NCBI GenBank assembly: GCA_038380435.1
Contig: JAWZYU010000025.1
Span: forward strand, 26,884,707-26,948,706
Direction: 5' to 3'
Origin: Ryuthela nishihirai
Lineage: Eukaryota; Arthropoda; Arachnida; Araneae; Heptathelidae
Length of the DNA: 64,000 nucleotides
A program made the translations under genes and the position numbers. Positions 35,972 through 50,900 of this stretch are shown in pieces (positions within the stretch are counted from its first letter, which is position 1; each line of letters begins with the position of its first letter). Below the pieces are notes generated by a model. It was given only the letters and a program-made list of their open reading frames with translations, was not told the DNA's origin and did no database searches.

Positions 35972-38900
35972 CAGAATGCTAATAAGAGCAAGAAAAGCAA
36001 AAATTTTATAACATATTTATATTTCATGCATTTTAGAAGTAATATGCCAGGCTTATATGTTTTCCGAGAAATTTAAGGTTTACTATGCATTTAAGTTTAG
36101 ACTTGGTCCATGTCTTATTATTGGAAAAGAGATAACTGATGTGCTTGCAAGGCATTAACAGTCATTTGAGAAGATAAGCCATGGTGTGTTTAGAGGAGAG
36201 CTATACATTGTGAACATTAAAAAAATGCCTTGATCGGAGACTTCTGTTTGCTCCTATAGCAGCTGCCAAGTAGATATTAATTCACATTGTGTTCTAATAT
36301 TTTTGGCTGTTGTAATATGGCCAGCAAATCATTTAGCAAATAATATCTACTGAAGAATAAAATAATCGAACTTTAAATTTTAATTGGATGGTCAAAATAA
36401 TGACACACTAAAGACAGCTTAAGCATGTCTGAATGTGATTACTATTAAACTTTGAATAAAATAAGTAAAGGACAATACATGTTTATGTATTTGTTTTTGC
36501 CATGTTATGTAGATATCCCCCACTGTGTTAATAATAAAAAAACTAACTTTCAAAATAATTTTTTTATTAAAAAAGGAGAATTACAGATGTAAATCAAATC
36601 TTTCTAAATCCTATTTTTTATCTTTCCATCTTTATCCCTTTTTGATGCAAAAGTGTTCTAAACATTACTATAAATTTATTATCTTAACACAGCGATTATT
36701 TAAAAAACATTTAATCTTTACACAATTATACTGTTAAAAGTAAGTCAGATGACATTCTTTAGGATTACAGTTAAAACTTTGATGTTATACTGGTTGCTTC
36801 ATATGCAACCTTTGCAGCCTGTTAATTGCTTCTACTTAAAGATACTTTTCTAAATTATGTTAAATGTTCCAAAGTAATTTGCTAAATGGCATATTACCAA
36901 TAGCCTGGTTGTTTTGGCTGGCTTCTCCTGTGGTTGATGCCACTTGTTTGATAGTACTAGTAAAAATCACTTGATGTTCCATATACCAGCCCTTGTTAGC
37001 ACTTGTTCTGTCCAGGCTGTAGCTGCTTTTCTATCTCAATCCATCCAAGGAATTATTTGACTTTTGTTAAATACATTAACCAATTCAGCCTTTACTAAAA
37101 GCACTAGAACTCATTGCCCACATAAAAACACAGAAGATTTACTAAAAGCATTGAGACCATGCTCACACAAGAAACTACTCTGAAGGTTTGGCGACATGTT
37201 TCATTCCTGGCTATCTCAGAACTTCATCTGGCACTAAGTATGTTGTTCTCAAAGTTTAAGTAAGAATTTCCCCTGGCAGTCAGCCAGGTTGCTTGTGCAA
37301 CAGGAGATTCCACACTGATAGTAGGTGTGGGAACTTGCTGTTGCATACATTTTCCCTATGTAAATTTATAAGCATACTTTCCACATATTGGAGTTGAAAT
37401 TTAGTTGGAGGTGCTGTTAAATGTTTGAATGTTAAATTTTCTGCATTTAAATTATTTTCTATTATAACCTGTGTTAATGCAGTATTTGGTTTCCTATTTT
37501 TTATATCCTGCTTCTGCTCTTTTATTCTTTGTTCATATGTCATAAACATTTTTCCTATATATCTGTTATTTTCCTCTTATTTTCAGAGTTCCTATCTGCA
37601 TTCCATGTCACCCGATGTCATGTATATATGTATATAGAAGTTTATGTCCCTGATTAATAAATTTTTAATACTATTTTTTATTACTTGAGAAACTTTTTAT
37701 TCATGCTTGTTTACTATGTTTTCGATGGTTTTTTGAAACTCCAGGTGTGTGAGGAAGCAGTATGTATATTTTTGTTTATTTTTAGATTATGCTGGGGGTG
37801 ATAGAACTGTTTTCTTAATTCCATGTACTGTTTTTTCCAGATATACTGCTTCCTTTGCAACCTTTGCCATGAAATTTAATTCTTTGTTCAATAATATGCT
37901 ATTTGACACACACACACACATATATATATGCTCTTGTGTAATATGTACTTAAGGCTGCATTTTTTATAATGCAAGTGGTGTGCCAAATTATAAGGTATAT
38001 AATATAGAGGCAAGCATTATAGCAAGTGGAAGAAAATAATTTAAATACAGAAAATTTAAATACAAATCTTTAGCAGCACCTCCAACTAAATTTCAGCTCT
38101 AATATATGGAAAGCACGCTTATAAATTACATAGGGAAACTGTATGCAACAGCAAGATCCTACACCTACTATCAGTGTGGAATTTTCTGTTGCGCGAGCAA
38201 CCTGGCTGACTGCCAGTGAAAATTCTTATTTAAACTTCTCGAACAACACACTTAGTGCCAGATAAAGTTCCGAGATAGCCAGGAACAAAACATATTGCCA
38301 AACCTTCAAAGCAGTTTCTTGCATGTGCATGGTCTTGGTGCTTTTAGTAAAGACTGAATTGGTTAATGTATTTCAACAAAAGTCAAATCATTCCTTGGAC
38401 GGATTGAGACAGAAACACAGAGCCTGGACCAGCCGAATCATATTGCAAAATGGTAACAACTAAGCCTATGGCAACAAGTGATAACAAGGACTGGTATACA
38501 GATGTCGGCAAACATCAAGTGATTCTACTAGTGACTGTCAAGCAAGTGGCATCAGCCACAGGGGAGACACCAGCCTCAGAGTGCAAAATGTCCAGCAGAA
38601 CAACAACTAGACAACTGTCTGAAACCAGCCAAAACAATCAGGCTATTGGTAATATGTCATTTAGCAAATTATTTTAGAACTTTTTGCATAATTTAGAAAA
38701 GTAATTAAGTAGAAGCAATTAGCAAATTGCAAAGGTTGCATATGAAGCAACCAGTATAACATCAGTCTTAACTGTTTTCCTAAAGGAATATTATTTGACT
38801 TTTAACAGTATAATCTTGTAAAGATTAAATGCTTTTTATTCTAAACATTGTAATTCTACTGTGAACATTCATGACAATGTGTTTGCAAACTGAGTGCATC

Positions 38901-41900
38901 AAGTACTCAATTTATGAGTGCTTAATACCTTCTATTTTTATCATCCTTAGCAATTAATGAATATTCAGTAATAATGGGACCCAGTAACATAAATATTGAT
39001 TGTTTGCCATATCTCAGTAGTTGCAACTATTTGCTCTACATCCACTCTGCTGTCACCAGAGAGCAACTCTTTTAGTGTTGATTTCATATCACTGAGTCAT
39101 CTATGCACTAGACCATGTTCAGAATAGTTATTGTGCTTTTCACTATTGGCCTTCAGTGGTGTATTAACCACTTGCTACCTTTACAACAGTGGCATCTGTT
39201 GTTGCTTTTACTGAAAGATGAACAGTATTTTTGCACATTATTCCCCTGCGTAACAAATTTTCATAAAAGTCGTGCCTCTGAGGTAAAAGTAACCATTTCA
39301 TAAAGATTTCAAGGTGCTGAACACAAATATGACAATGAAAATGCAAAATTGGCTACAATTTCTGAGAAATCTGCAATAGTTTCTTATATAATAGAGTAAT
39401 ACATACATATGACATGTATCGGTAAAACTACTGCTACTTCCGGCATTGCTTGCCAGTCGCATGTACAACTGCTCAGGATCATCTCTGGCAAGTGACCAAC
39501 AGTAGTCAGCCAACACTGAAGTGGACCAGTTTCCCTGGTATCGTTTCTCCATCATTGCAATGATCTGGTGAAAACATTCACTGTGCTCATCACTAACCAT
39601 GCCGCAGTTGTCGGGGAAGAAATCTAAGTAGGAATGGAGAAAGTGGATCTTTAAGGACATATTGCAGCCAAGTTTGTGATACAGAGACAACATTTCCTTA
39701 ACCAGTTTCTTGTAGTTGTCTGCCCCGACATCCCCGAGAAATTTAGTTGACACCAGATGAAACATGTCTCTAGCCTTGTTCTCGTCACCCTGAAGCAGGT
39801 TGTCGAACATCTGGTCGCTGAACAGCTCGTGGATCTGAGGACCCATAAAAATTCCCTCTTTAATTTTCGCTTCGCTGAGTCAAGGGAATTTGTTAACTAA
39901 ATACTTGAAAGCTGATGCAGTCCTGTCCATGGCTTTTGCGAAGTTTTTCATAACACCGAGTTTGATGTGTAGGGACAATAGCAGGATTTGTGCATTTCTG
40001 CCTGTGCCGGGTGTTCCACATTCTTATCTCCGACCTTCAGAGATTTCCTCTGAGGCCAGTTTCTCTTCACGTAGTGCAAAGTCTTTGCTCGACTTCTCTG
40101 AGTTAAGTTTAGTAATATAAGAAACAGCAGTATTTCATATATCCCAGCTGCAGACCCATCAACAGATCCACTACCTTCAAGTCACAGCAGAGTGCATATG
40201 AAAATATAGAATATTGGTTCCAGACATGAAAACCCAGTACAATTAACAATAAGCTGTTTTCAAACAAATCATATCATAATCTTTAATTAAATCTTTATTT
40301 GATTTTTATTCATTTAAACACATTTTTTTTATAAACTTTTAAAGATAATTATATGTACATATATAAAGTAAATTTTCTTTCATAAAGAAAATAATATGTC
40401 GCTAATTCATTTAATAAATTTATATTACACACACAAAACTTCAAAAAACAAAAAAAAAATTGATTTCTTCTATTAAACATCTAAACACTTTAAACATGAA
40501 ATGAGAGACCAAGACTAAAGGACCCCATCCACTTTTCAGAATGCATGTCAAGTAAGGCAAAAGCAAATTTTACTCAAGTTTATTCCAGTCCAAACTTCGT
40601 TTGAATGGCAACAAGAACAAGTTCTCTCAATACTGCTCACTGAGAACTTGCATGATTAGAGGCTTGTGTTCACAATAGAATTTGTTCTTGTTGTTATTCA
40701 CACGAAATTTGGACTGTAGTAAACTTGAGTAAAACTTGTCCTTTCCTTACTTGACATGCATTCTGATAAATGGATGGGGCCCTTAATGTATGTATTGAAG
40801 ATTAAAAAAAAAGAAGGGAATTTCTGGAACTCAGTGTTGCCACTTTATTCCGAATGAAGTAGGTTTTGTACAATTTTTCCATAAAATAGGGAATAAAATA
40901 GAGAAAACCTGTTGTGTAGTTATGTTAGTGTAGTTTTTATTTTGGGGATTTTAGTGCACAAAATGTATATCTATAGTACATTTTCAAAGTTAAAATACTT
41001 CAAAAAATGTGACCATAAAAGCGGCATCTTCGTTATAAATGTAAATTTTGATATTTTTTTTTTAATAGGATGGAACCATGCAGAAGAGCAGTCATTTGCG
41101 TGAATGCTTGGCTCTCTCCAAACCATAGGAACAGCAAATGGCATCGCCACTTTTTCGCCTTTCAGCCACTTCAGAAAATTCTTGCACACGTACTACAGCA
41201 TATGTGTGGGGTCCAGGCGTTGTCCTGGTCCCCGATATTGCATCCAAAATAAAACTCGTACTCCGCTGTCACTGTTGGAGTGATGGCCATTTTCTAGCTT
41301 GAAAATGTCACTTCCCCGCAAATTTAACAAAATGTATCTGCACTATTAACACAGTTACGAGGCATCACTACTGCTGGATTAAAACTGCAAGGATCACTTG
41401 TGTTGTACTTATGACTCGGGGGGTAAATGGGAGTCACTCAAAAGACTTGCTCACCCTACGAGACGTCACTTACAACTAACAATTGCATCATCTTTTGTCC
41501 ACAATTGTAAAGCCACGATGTCATGACTCAACTACATTGCATCAGACAATGATGCAATACCTCCAGAGTTTGTGTTTATGGTGGGCTGATGCAGTACAGT
41601 GCAATATGTTGCAATCTGGAGTTTAAAATACAGCGTTGCAAAATGGTTACCTATGTACTCAATGCGGAGTGATTCGTTTATACATGACCATCTGTATCTC
41701 CTAAACAAGAGCCAAACAACGAATTTTATTGTCATTTTCGTGTTCAGCACCTCGAAATTAGTAAAGATTGGCTATTTTCATTTCAAAGCCTTTTTGTGTG
41801 TTGCCCAGTATTATTGATACTTCAGCAGCTGCAAGGTATCTGCTATTGAGTAATGGAGCCAATTTGTGTACATTGTGGTCACCTATACTTTGTCTGCAAG

Positions 41901-44900
41901 ATCACTGATTTAATTATGTTGTCAGTTTGATGTGGCAGCAGCTGTCTGTGTTTTGTCCCTCTTCCAAAGAAGTACAATTCACTGTTTGCTAATAACGAAC
42001 ATAACTACCAAATATACCATTGACTTGCGTGATGGATTTCATTATCCTGTTACAATTTTAGTACATATTGTTATAAACTAAAAGCAGTGTCAAGCATTTT
42101 AATTTCAGTAGTTTTATATTTTGATGGACTTTGTTAATTTGTTAAACAAGCATTATTGGGAGGAAATAGTTTTTGCATTTTGTGGAGCAGAGAAAAAGTC
42201 GCCATATGGCTACTGCATTGTTGAGTGTGGGAACTGATATAAGCTTAGAGTTATTCCCTTCCTGGTGTTTTTTTTTTTTCCTCGTGCATTACATGTGGTA
42301 AACAAATAATAATCTGCAGCGTCTTCCCTTTCTGTAGAACTGATTTAGAAGTTTCTTTGATCCATCTTTGTTGATTGCCAAAATAAACATTGCAATAAGA
42401 TATATGTCTTTTTTGCTAATTCCTGTCCATTTCCAGTTAAGAAAAGTTCTATTGTTTATCAATGTTACTGTTGTCAATACCAGGAGAATTTTACAGTTGA
42501 GGGGTTTAAATATATATATATCAAAGGTTTTATCACAGAAGTGTTTTAGTGTATTGTACTTAAACTATACTAGCTCAATAAAAGGTGAAATCAGTAGGTT
42601 TTGCTCATAGATAATGCATAATTTTTTGATTTTGTAAGATTAATTTTCTAAAGTCAGATTTCAGTGCTCGTTTAGACTGGAGTGAGTAAATCATATTAGG
42701 GATCAATCTTAAAAAGCTGTTACAGTAAAATCCTTCTAAGACAGAACCTCTTTAAGATGGAAACCTCTTTCTTTACCTCTGAAAAATTTTGCTGGCACTG
42801 CCAATTTAAACAGTGTTAACTCTCTTAACTAGAAACAGAAAAAAAATTAGTACAGGAAACTACATTGTTTGCAATGCTTATTTCTAACTGTCAATAGGAA
42901 TGGGTCAGGCTAACTTCCAAATTTATTCTAAAGGGAGTAATCTACAATTGAAAATATTTTTTTTAGGGGATAAATAATTTTTCCTAGAGATAAGGGATTA
43001 ATTCCATGATTGCTGTCTAATAATGGTAGAATATGGCTCATTGTTCAATTCTATGAACCTTCTGTGCATAAAAAGTACATTTTCAGTGTGAGTCATTTAT
43101 AATCCAGACAAGCATATGACATGATAGTGTCTGAATTAGATTTTGAGCATTAAAAACAAAGCTACTGGTAGTGATGCTTTATTTGAGTAGAGGTTGCATT
43201 TGTACCCTATTGAATCTTTTCTGAGAAACTTCGTTTCTAACCCACTTGCTAAAAATACTGCAGTAAGTTGAATACTTCATCATAAAAAAAAACTGGCATA
43301 TATTCAGTATAACTCCAAAAGATCAATAATGATATACACTGAAAGCACAATTTATACACACTGTATCCATCCACAAACCTTCCCTACTCTGCCACAATAA
43401 TTCTGCCAGCCAAAGGCTGGCTGGATTATTGTGGCAGAGTAGAATTTCACTTGAATTATTGTTGGCAGAGTAGAATTTCACTTGCACTGCAAGTGAAATT
43501 CTACTGTTGAACTATTCTTGTTGCAATTAAAAGCTATTTGTGACTTTATAGTGCAAGGAGATTATGATGTCAACTGGAACTTTTATATTTGTTTGGCATT
43601 TTACTCTTAGTTTTAAAGTGGTCTATTTATATCAATGACCTATCATCGGTGCATATAATGTATGTAGTATCAGAGAAAATCTCTATTCCATGGTCTCCTT
43701 TTTTCCTCCCCATTCTCCCTGTAGCTGACATATGGTGAGTTTTTGCTTGACTCTGATTATGCACTTAACTACTTGCGTCTGCTATGAAACCTAATTTTGA
43801 TTATTCATCAGTAATAAAACCCATTTCTGTATCTGTTAAAAGTAATTGTATAGGTATTGATAAAATATTATATACATTTTACCGTTCATCCATTAGTTTG
43901 AATTTCCACTGTTAGAGGATATTAAAGGTGGAAAATAAAAATCTTCATTCTCTTTAAAAATGAGCAACCCATATTTGCCAGAGGCAATATATTCTAATTT
44001 TTTTCCTATTTGTACTTCTACTTATGTTGAGATAAGATCTCTGAGTGTCAATTGTTTTGTGCTATAATGTTATAAACCTGATCTATAAAATTATATTTTA
44101 ACTTAAATTTTACAACACTTTTATATTTTTTAGGATATGGTTATGCTGAATGGATTTGGTACCATAGTGAATGCTTTAGGAAAGAGAGTGAAACCTTATT
44201 TACCACAAATTTGTGGTACAATATTATGGAGGCTTAATAACAAGTCAGCAAAAGTTCGACAACAAGCTGCAGATCTAATTTCAAGAATTGCTGTTGTGAT
44301 GAAAACCTGTCAGGAAGAGAAACTTATGGGACATTTGGGTGTTGTCTTATATGAATATTTAGGTGAAGAATATCCTGAAGTACTTGGCTCAATTTTGGGT
44401 GCATTGAAAGCTATTGTAAATGTCATTGGTATGCATAAAATGACTCCTCCAATAAAAGACTTGCTTCCAAGGTTAACACCTATTTTAAAAAACAGGTATG
44501 TCCAGCATTTTGTATAATAATAAGTATATGAAAAGTATTAAAATTTTAACGTGTTTAGATTTTACAAAGTGTAACCAAAACAGTCAAATCAATCAAAACC
44601 AGTTTTTTTTAACAAAGTATAACCAAAGCAGTGTAACTAGTGTTAACAAAGCATAAATACATTGCCCAGACAAAAAATGTGTTCCATTTACAATTCTGAT
44701 GCATAGCACAGATATGCAAAGGAAAAGGTAACTTATTATTGTCACATGATCACTAAGATGTTTTCAGTACAAGCAGCATAGCCGCTGGATAAACTTATGT
44801 ACTCCTGATCTAGACTTTCTCAGACATAATCACTAAATTAAAAAACAATGAGAATCAGCCTATCATTAAATGCAGTTTTAATGCTGAACTAACTGCTTTA

Positions 44901-47900
44901 AGCTTTACAATTCATACACAAACTTATTGAAGAATGCAATTAGTCGGTTAACTTTTCGTGTTTTCCATGACATCTTGTGATTTACTCATCAAATATACTG
45001 ATTAGCACTAATGCAGGTCTGACAACTTCAATTCATACCCTTTACCTTTTAACACCTAATTTGCTTTTTTGTTATAACAGCCTAAATTTGAAATGGATTA
45101 ATCCAAATAGCTCTGTTTCTTTGTCTTTACTACAACCTTTTTTTTGCTTAACACTCTTTTCTGAGATTCCTTGAGCATTAAAGAGTTAAGATAATCCAGA
45201 GAATGTAATTAATACTCAGTTCTGTGGAATAAATTCCACTGAGCAATAAGAGCAGTCCTGGAGGGTTTAAAAGTTGGGGTTGAAGACTGGCAATGTCTCC
45301 CTAAGTCATTCCATAGATGTTCCAACAGGTTGAGATTTGTGAAGAAGGCAGGCCACTCATTCATTGGCTACCTTCTTAAGATACTGGCCAGTCAGTTTTG
45401 CTCTGTGTGGACATGCATTATCATCCGTTAGAAGGAAATTGTCACCTGTTGGCCAGCAGGCTTGACATAGATATTAAATATATCCCATTATTTCAGAACC
45501 TCCATCAAACATGAGGTTGGTATGGCCACCCAATGAAAACTGGCCTGTGCAATAATCTCCACCATCAAATGCACTTCTCTCAGTGATATTATAGATCTGG
45601 TTCTGTTCCCTATTTCTCTCCAGATCAGTACACATCTTCTGTCCCATTATAGAGAAAATATTCATTCTTCTGTGGTGAACTTGAGATAATCCCATTTTAC
45701 TCAGGTCCAGGCTACATGATTGTGACATCATTTCATATTGACTTGTCTATTTCTGAAGGTCAAAGGGGCACATACAATGATTCAAGAAACATAGAGTATG
45801 GCCTTATGAAGCCTTTTAGTCATAGATGGGACAGATACTTGCCTTCCTGTGGCTGTAGTGAGGTCTGAACATAGAGTTGATGCTGTTGTTCTTTTGTTTC
45901 ATTTAAATAGTTGTCCAAGACTGATCATTTTGAGGGTTTGTAATCTTAGGATGCCTTTGAAAGATCCTCTGATAACTTTGAATTGTTTGGAATTGCTGTC
46001 ATAGCCTTGAGATAACTGTGGGCACCAAAGAATATGACTGCTTTCATGATTATTTGACAAGCCTACACCTTTCCAATAGCTCACTGTTGTTTTGAGTTGT
46101 CTAAAAAATTTCTTTGAGGCATCGTGAAGAAACTGGTTATTCTAAACTGACAATGTAGCATTTTGATTTGAAATAATCAAGGGTCTACAAAAGTACTCCC
46201 TTTATAGGGTATCTGTTTTATATATTTTATGATGGTATATGGGACATTGTGATTTTTCCAAACTACTTGCATACATGAAATTTTTTTTTATTTATATCTA
46301 ACGATTTATTTTATTCATATATTGGTGATTCGTGTTTAACTTTTGATAAACAGTGTGTGTTTTGATAAACAGTTTTTGGAAAACATATGCAAAGAATGGA
46401 TTAATGCCTTTATAATTATCACAAGAACCGTTATCACCTTTCAGCAATATGTGATCAGCCACTAGCTAATATAAATGGTTTCCTGTATATCTATCCACAA
46501 ACTGGAAGGAGAGCTGTGTACCAATCCCTAGTGATGATGCACAGAACCGGCCAGGTCTAGCACCTAATGTCCGACCCCGCCTTCTCGTGGTACAGGCCGT
46601 TAGTACCTTTCAAAAGAGATATTCTCTTTTGGAAGGGAACGGAAGGGGAGGGCTGCCAGTTCAGTATGGCCTACTGATCTGGTCATCTATGGCCACTTTT
46701 TTCTTTTTTTCAACCCTGCTGAGGAGTGGTCAACTTCACAGGGTCCTGGTGCTGACCATTTATACCTACTAGACTGGACTTGTTTATGGATTTGAGCTTG
46801 ATTATGGATCCTGGACTTGCTGCACTGGTGGGCCTCTGTTGAGGGAGAGTCTGCCGCTGTGTTTTCTGTTTGCTTCTGGGTTGCCAGCCTTAAGTGAACA
46901 GAGGCGTGGGATGCCTTATATCAGCTGGTGGATAATCGTAATCAGAGGCCATCGCAGGTACCTGAACCTTACTTAGCTAGTTGGGCATCGTCAAGCCTAA
47001 ACTGGAGTAATGTGTCTCAAGCAGGCCATATGGCTCTTGAAAAAGTCCACTTGAAAAGGTGGTGCCTGCAGTTCCTACCAGCATCGGTGACTTCAGCCTT
47101 AACAAAGAAGGAACAGGTCTTTGCCCCATGCCTGCGATCAGGGGACTGTTTGATATTGTTGGCCGTACCAATATCAATAAACCCAATTTCTTTAAAAATC
47201 CTACTAATCATTTTCTCTCTGCAGGAACGTGGAATGGGAGGACATTACATAGAGATTATTCTCTTGATGTCCTCATGCAGGAATTCCAGCGCTATATAAC
47301 CTAGATATTCTAGGCTTGCAAGAGACCAGATGGACAGGTAAAGGTGAGATACTTAAAAATAACTTTAAATTTCTCTTTATAGGGAGGGAGGATGTATAGC
47401 ATCACCAAGGTGTGGGTGTGCTGCTCAGCAAACATGCTAGTGATGCTCTTCTAGGATATGAGTGCATTAATGAAAGGTTTCTTACAGCAAAATTTCAGAC
47501 AAGCATTAAAAACTTGAATGTTATCTGCTGTTATGCCCCCACTGAGGATGCCGATGAGGATGAGAAGGATAGGTTTTATGAACAACTTCAGGATATTTTG
47601 AATTCTGTCAAGAAAGGAGATATTACCTTGTTCTAGGTGACTTCAATGCCAAAGTTGGTACTGACTCTAACCTTTGGGGAGAGGTGATGGCCTTTTTGGT
47701 GTTGGTAGCTGCAATGACAATGGACAAAGTCTCCTACAGGTAAGTCCAATGGTTTCAGAATAACTAACACATATTACAAACACCACAACATACATAAATA
47801 CACACCTTTACTACTGAAGCTCTGAAAGACCCTGTTATAGCTAAAGCTTATCATGATAGGTTACTTAGTCATTGTGACAGTCATGGTTTGCTTACTACTG

Positions 47901-50900
47901 TAGTTGAGGAAGAATGGGGCCATTTTAAACAGGCTTTTTTTTTTTGGAAACTAACAGTACTCTTTTAGGAAAAAAGGAGCAGAGGAGGCAGAATTATTTG
48001 AGTGATAGGGCACTTGAGCTTATTTCAGAAAGAAGGAACTGCAGGAATGTCCTTAATCAGTACCTTACTAGTCCTAATAGAAAGGATTACAGAGAGCTTA
48101 ATAAACGTGTAAAGGATCAGTTAGCTACTGATAAGAATCTTTGGCTTGATGGCTTGGCTGACAAAGTTGAGGAAGCAGTTAGACAGCACAACAGCAGAGA
48201 GCTGTACCAGATAGTTAATGTTTTGTGTGGTAGAAAACAGACAGGTATACAGGGATTGAAGGATAAAGAAGTTATAGAAGGTGAGGATTCTGTCATGGCT
48301 AGGTGGGCTGAGCATTTCAGTGATGTTCAAACAATGTGGTTAGTTCTATTCCCATTGTTTGCAATGATGATAGATGCATTGGTGGCTTTAATGTTGGCCC
48401 TATAACACAATTTGAAGTTATTTTGGCTATTTCTAAACTTAAACTTCATAAATCCTCAGGGGTAAATGAAATTATTACAGAAATGCTTAGAGCTGGGAAT
48501 GTTTCTGTTACCACTTGGATGACTGAAATTCTGAATATCTTTTATGATAAAGGCATGGTTCCTAAGGATTTTACCAGAGCTATTGTTATCCCTATTTTCA
48601 AAAAAGGTGATCGCAGTTCTTGTGATAACTATAGGGGTATCAGCCTACTCTCTGTTCCAGGTAAAGTTCTTTCCATGATTGTGCTTAATAGAATTAAGAA
48701 TCTGGTTGACAGTAAATTGCGTAATGAGCAATGTGGATTCAGAAGTGGTAGGGGATGTATGGATCAGATATTTTCACTTAGGCAGATTCTTGAGAAATGT
48801 TTAGAGTTTCAGAAACCTTTGGTTGCTAGCTTTGTTGATTTCAAAAAGGCTTTTGATTCTGTTGATCATCATAATTTGTGGTTGATTGTGAGATCATATG
48901 GTATACCTAATAAGTAAGTTAACATAATGAAAGCTCACTATAATAACACCGAGTTGTGTGTGAGAGTTGGTAAGGCTTGTAGCAATTAGTTTAGCATTAC
49001 TTCTAGTGTTCAACAAGGGTGCATTTTGTCTCCTTTTCTCTTTAGCTAGGTTATTGATTATGTTATGCGAAATTCACTTCAAGGGAAAGATTTTGGCCTT
49101 AAATGGATTGGAGATACGAAAATTTCTGATTTAGATTATGCTGATGATTTAGCCCTTTTGGCAAATGATGTTGATGAGATGAACTCTTTCATTCGAGCTG
49201 TTGATGAAACTGGTAGTAGAGTAGGTTTGGTTATAAACAGAGAGAAAACTAAAGTGATGAAAATTGGTCAGGCAGGCTGTGATTCAGTTAGTAGAGTAGG
49301 TTGGTTATAAACAGAGAGAAAACTAAAGTGATGAAAATTGGTCAGGCAGGCTGTGATTCAGTTAGTAGAGTAGGTTTGGTTATAAACAGAGAGAAAACTA
49401 AAGTGATGAAAATTGGTCAGGCAGGCTGTGATTCAGTTAATCTGAATGGTTGCAGTTTTGAGCAGGTGTCAGTTTAATTATCTTGGGAGTTATGTAACAG
49501 ATAATGGTGATGTGCGGCATGAGATTAACAGACAAATAGGGATTGCTGCCGTGACTTTTAAGAATCTATGGAGAGTGTGGAGAAATAGGCGTATACACCT
49601 AAAGACTAAAATTAGACTGTATAATAGTTAAGGTTCTTTCTAGGGTTAGTTATTGTAGTGAAACTTGGACGCTGTGTAAACAAGATAACTGGAATCTAGA
49701 TGCTTTTGATTCTCAATGCTTACGTAGTATCTTGGGTATTAGGTGGTTCAACTTTGTAACTAATGATGAGGTTAGGCAAAGGAGTCTGCAACCTCCTTTA
49801 CGCAGCATATTGTGCAGAGAGAGAGACCGCTGGTTTGGCCATGTTGCCCGTATGGATAATTATAGATTGGCAAATAGGGTTATGAACAGTGTGCCTAGAG
49901 ACCTCAGAAGGAAGGGGAAACCTAGGATGCAGTGGGCAGACAATGTCAAACAGGACCTTGTTAGAATTGGTGTGCAGTGGCTGGATGCAGCAGATGTAGC
50001 TTAGGATAGATATGCTTGGAGAATTAAACTGCTTTCTGGTTGGACCTCCGTAGCCCATGGCTGCTTGAGGAGGAGGATGATGTGATCTGAACCTACATAG
50101 TAAAATCAGTAATAGTTTCTCTTCAATCAGAAGGCTACAATTGCAGAAAGCTGGAATAATTTTTCCAAAACTTCAAATATGGTCAGGAAGGTATAATTTG
50201 GGTCAGTGCTGGAATCCTGTTTTTAATAAGATGGAATGAAATAAATGTCCATTTAAGCCTAGAGCAACAGGGCAACTGATCTAACAGCCATTTTTCTATT
50301 TCTGATTTGCTATGTAGTGAACTGACAGACCCACTGACAGTTGTTAAAAAAAAGTTGTATCTGAACAATTGTTTTTAAATATAAAAACTAATTTTCTATC
50401 ATAATCTTCATTTGTAAAAACAATTTCAATGGAATAACATCTACCAAAATATTATGAAAAAATGACACATTATTAGTCTGTTATAATCCTTTGGGCTGAC
50501 TATGAATTTTTCACACTCCCAAAGTGAAGTGCGTTGTTCAAATTGCAAAATATTTTTGTATCTGTAGTAGAAAATTTTAAAACTAGGTATGCTAGTAGAC
50601 CTGCAGATACTGAACAATTAATTTGTGGCTGTTAAAAATTCGCATAGGATGGCCAAAAAGTCAGCATGCAATTAATCTGGGGGGGGGGGGGGTAAGTTCA
50701 TATGCCTGTCACACAAAAATATTGGCATCCTAGCTTCATTTCAAATTAAACAATTGCTAATGATAAATTATTAATCATTAGCAGTATTGTACTTTTTGCA
50801 GTGCATATAGGAAAATGTTCTTTAATTTTGTTCTAAACTTTTAAATCTATGTATTCAGTGCAATAAATTGATACATATTTATAACAATATATTTTTATGT

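Noticed and set aside
37905..37930. (CA)n(TA)n as a regulatory Z-DNA element
   Set aside because: A short microsatellite of a kind common in such introns; no supporting context.
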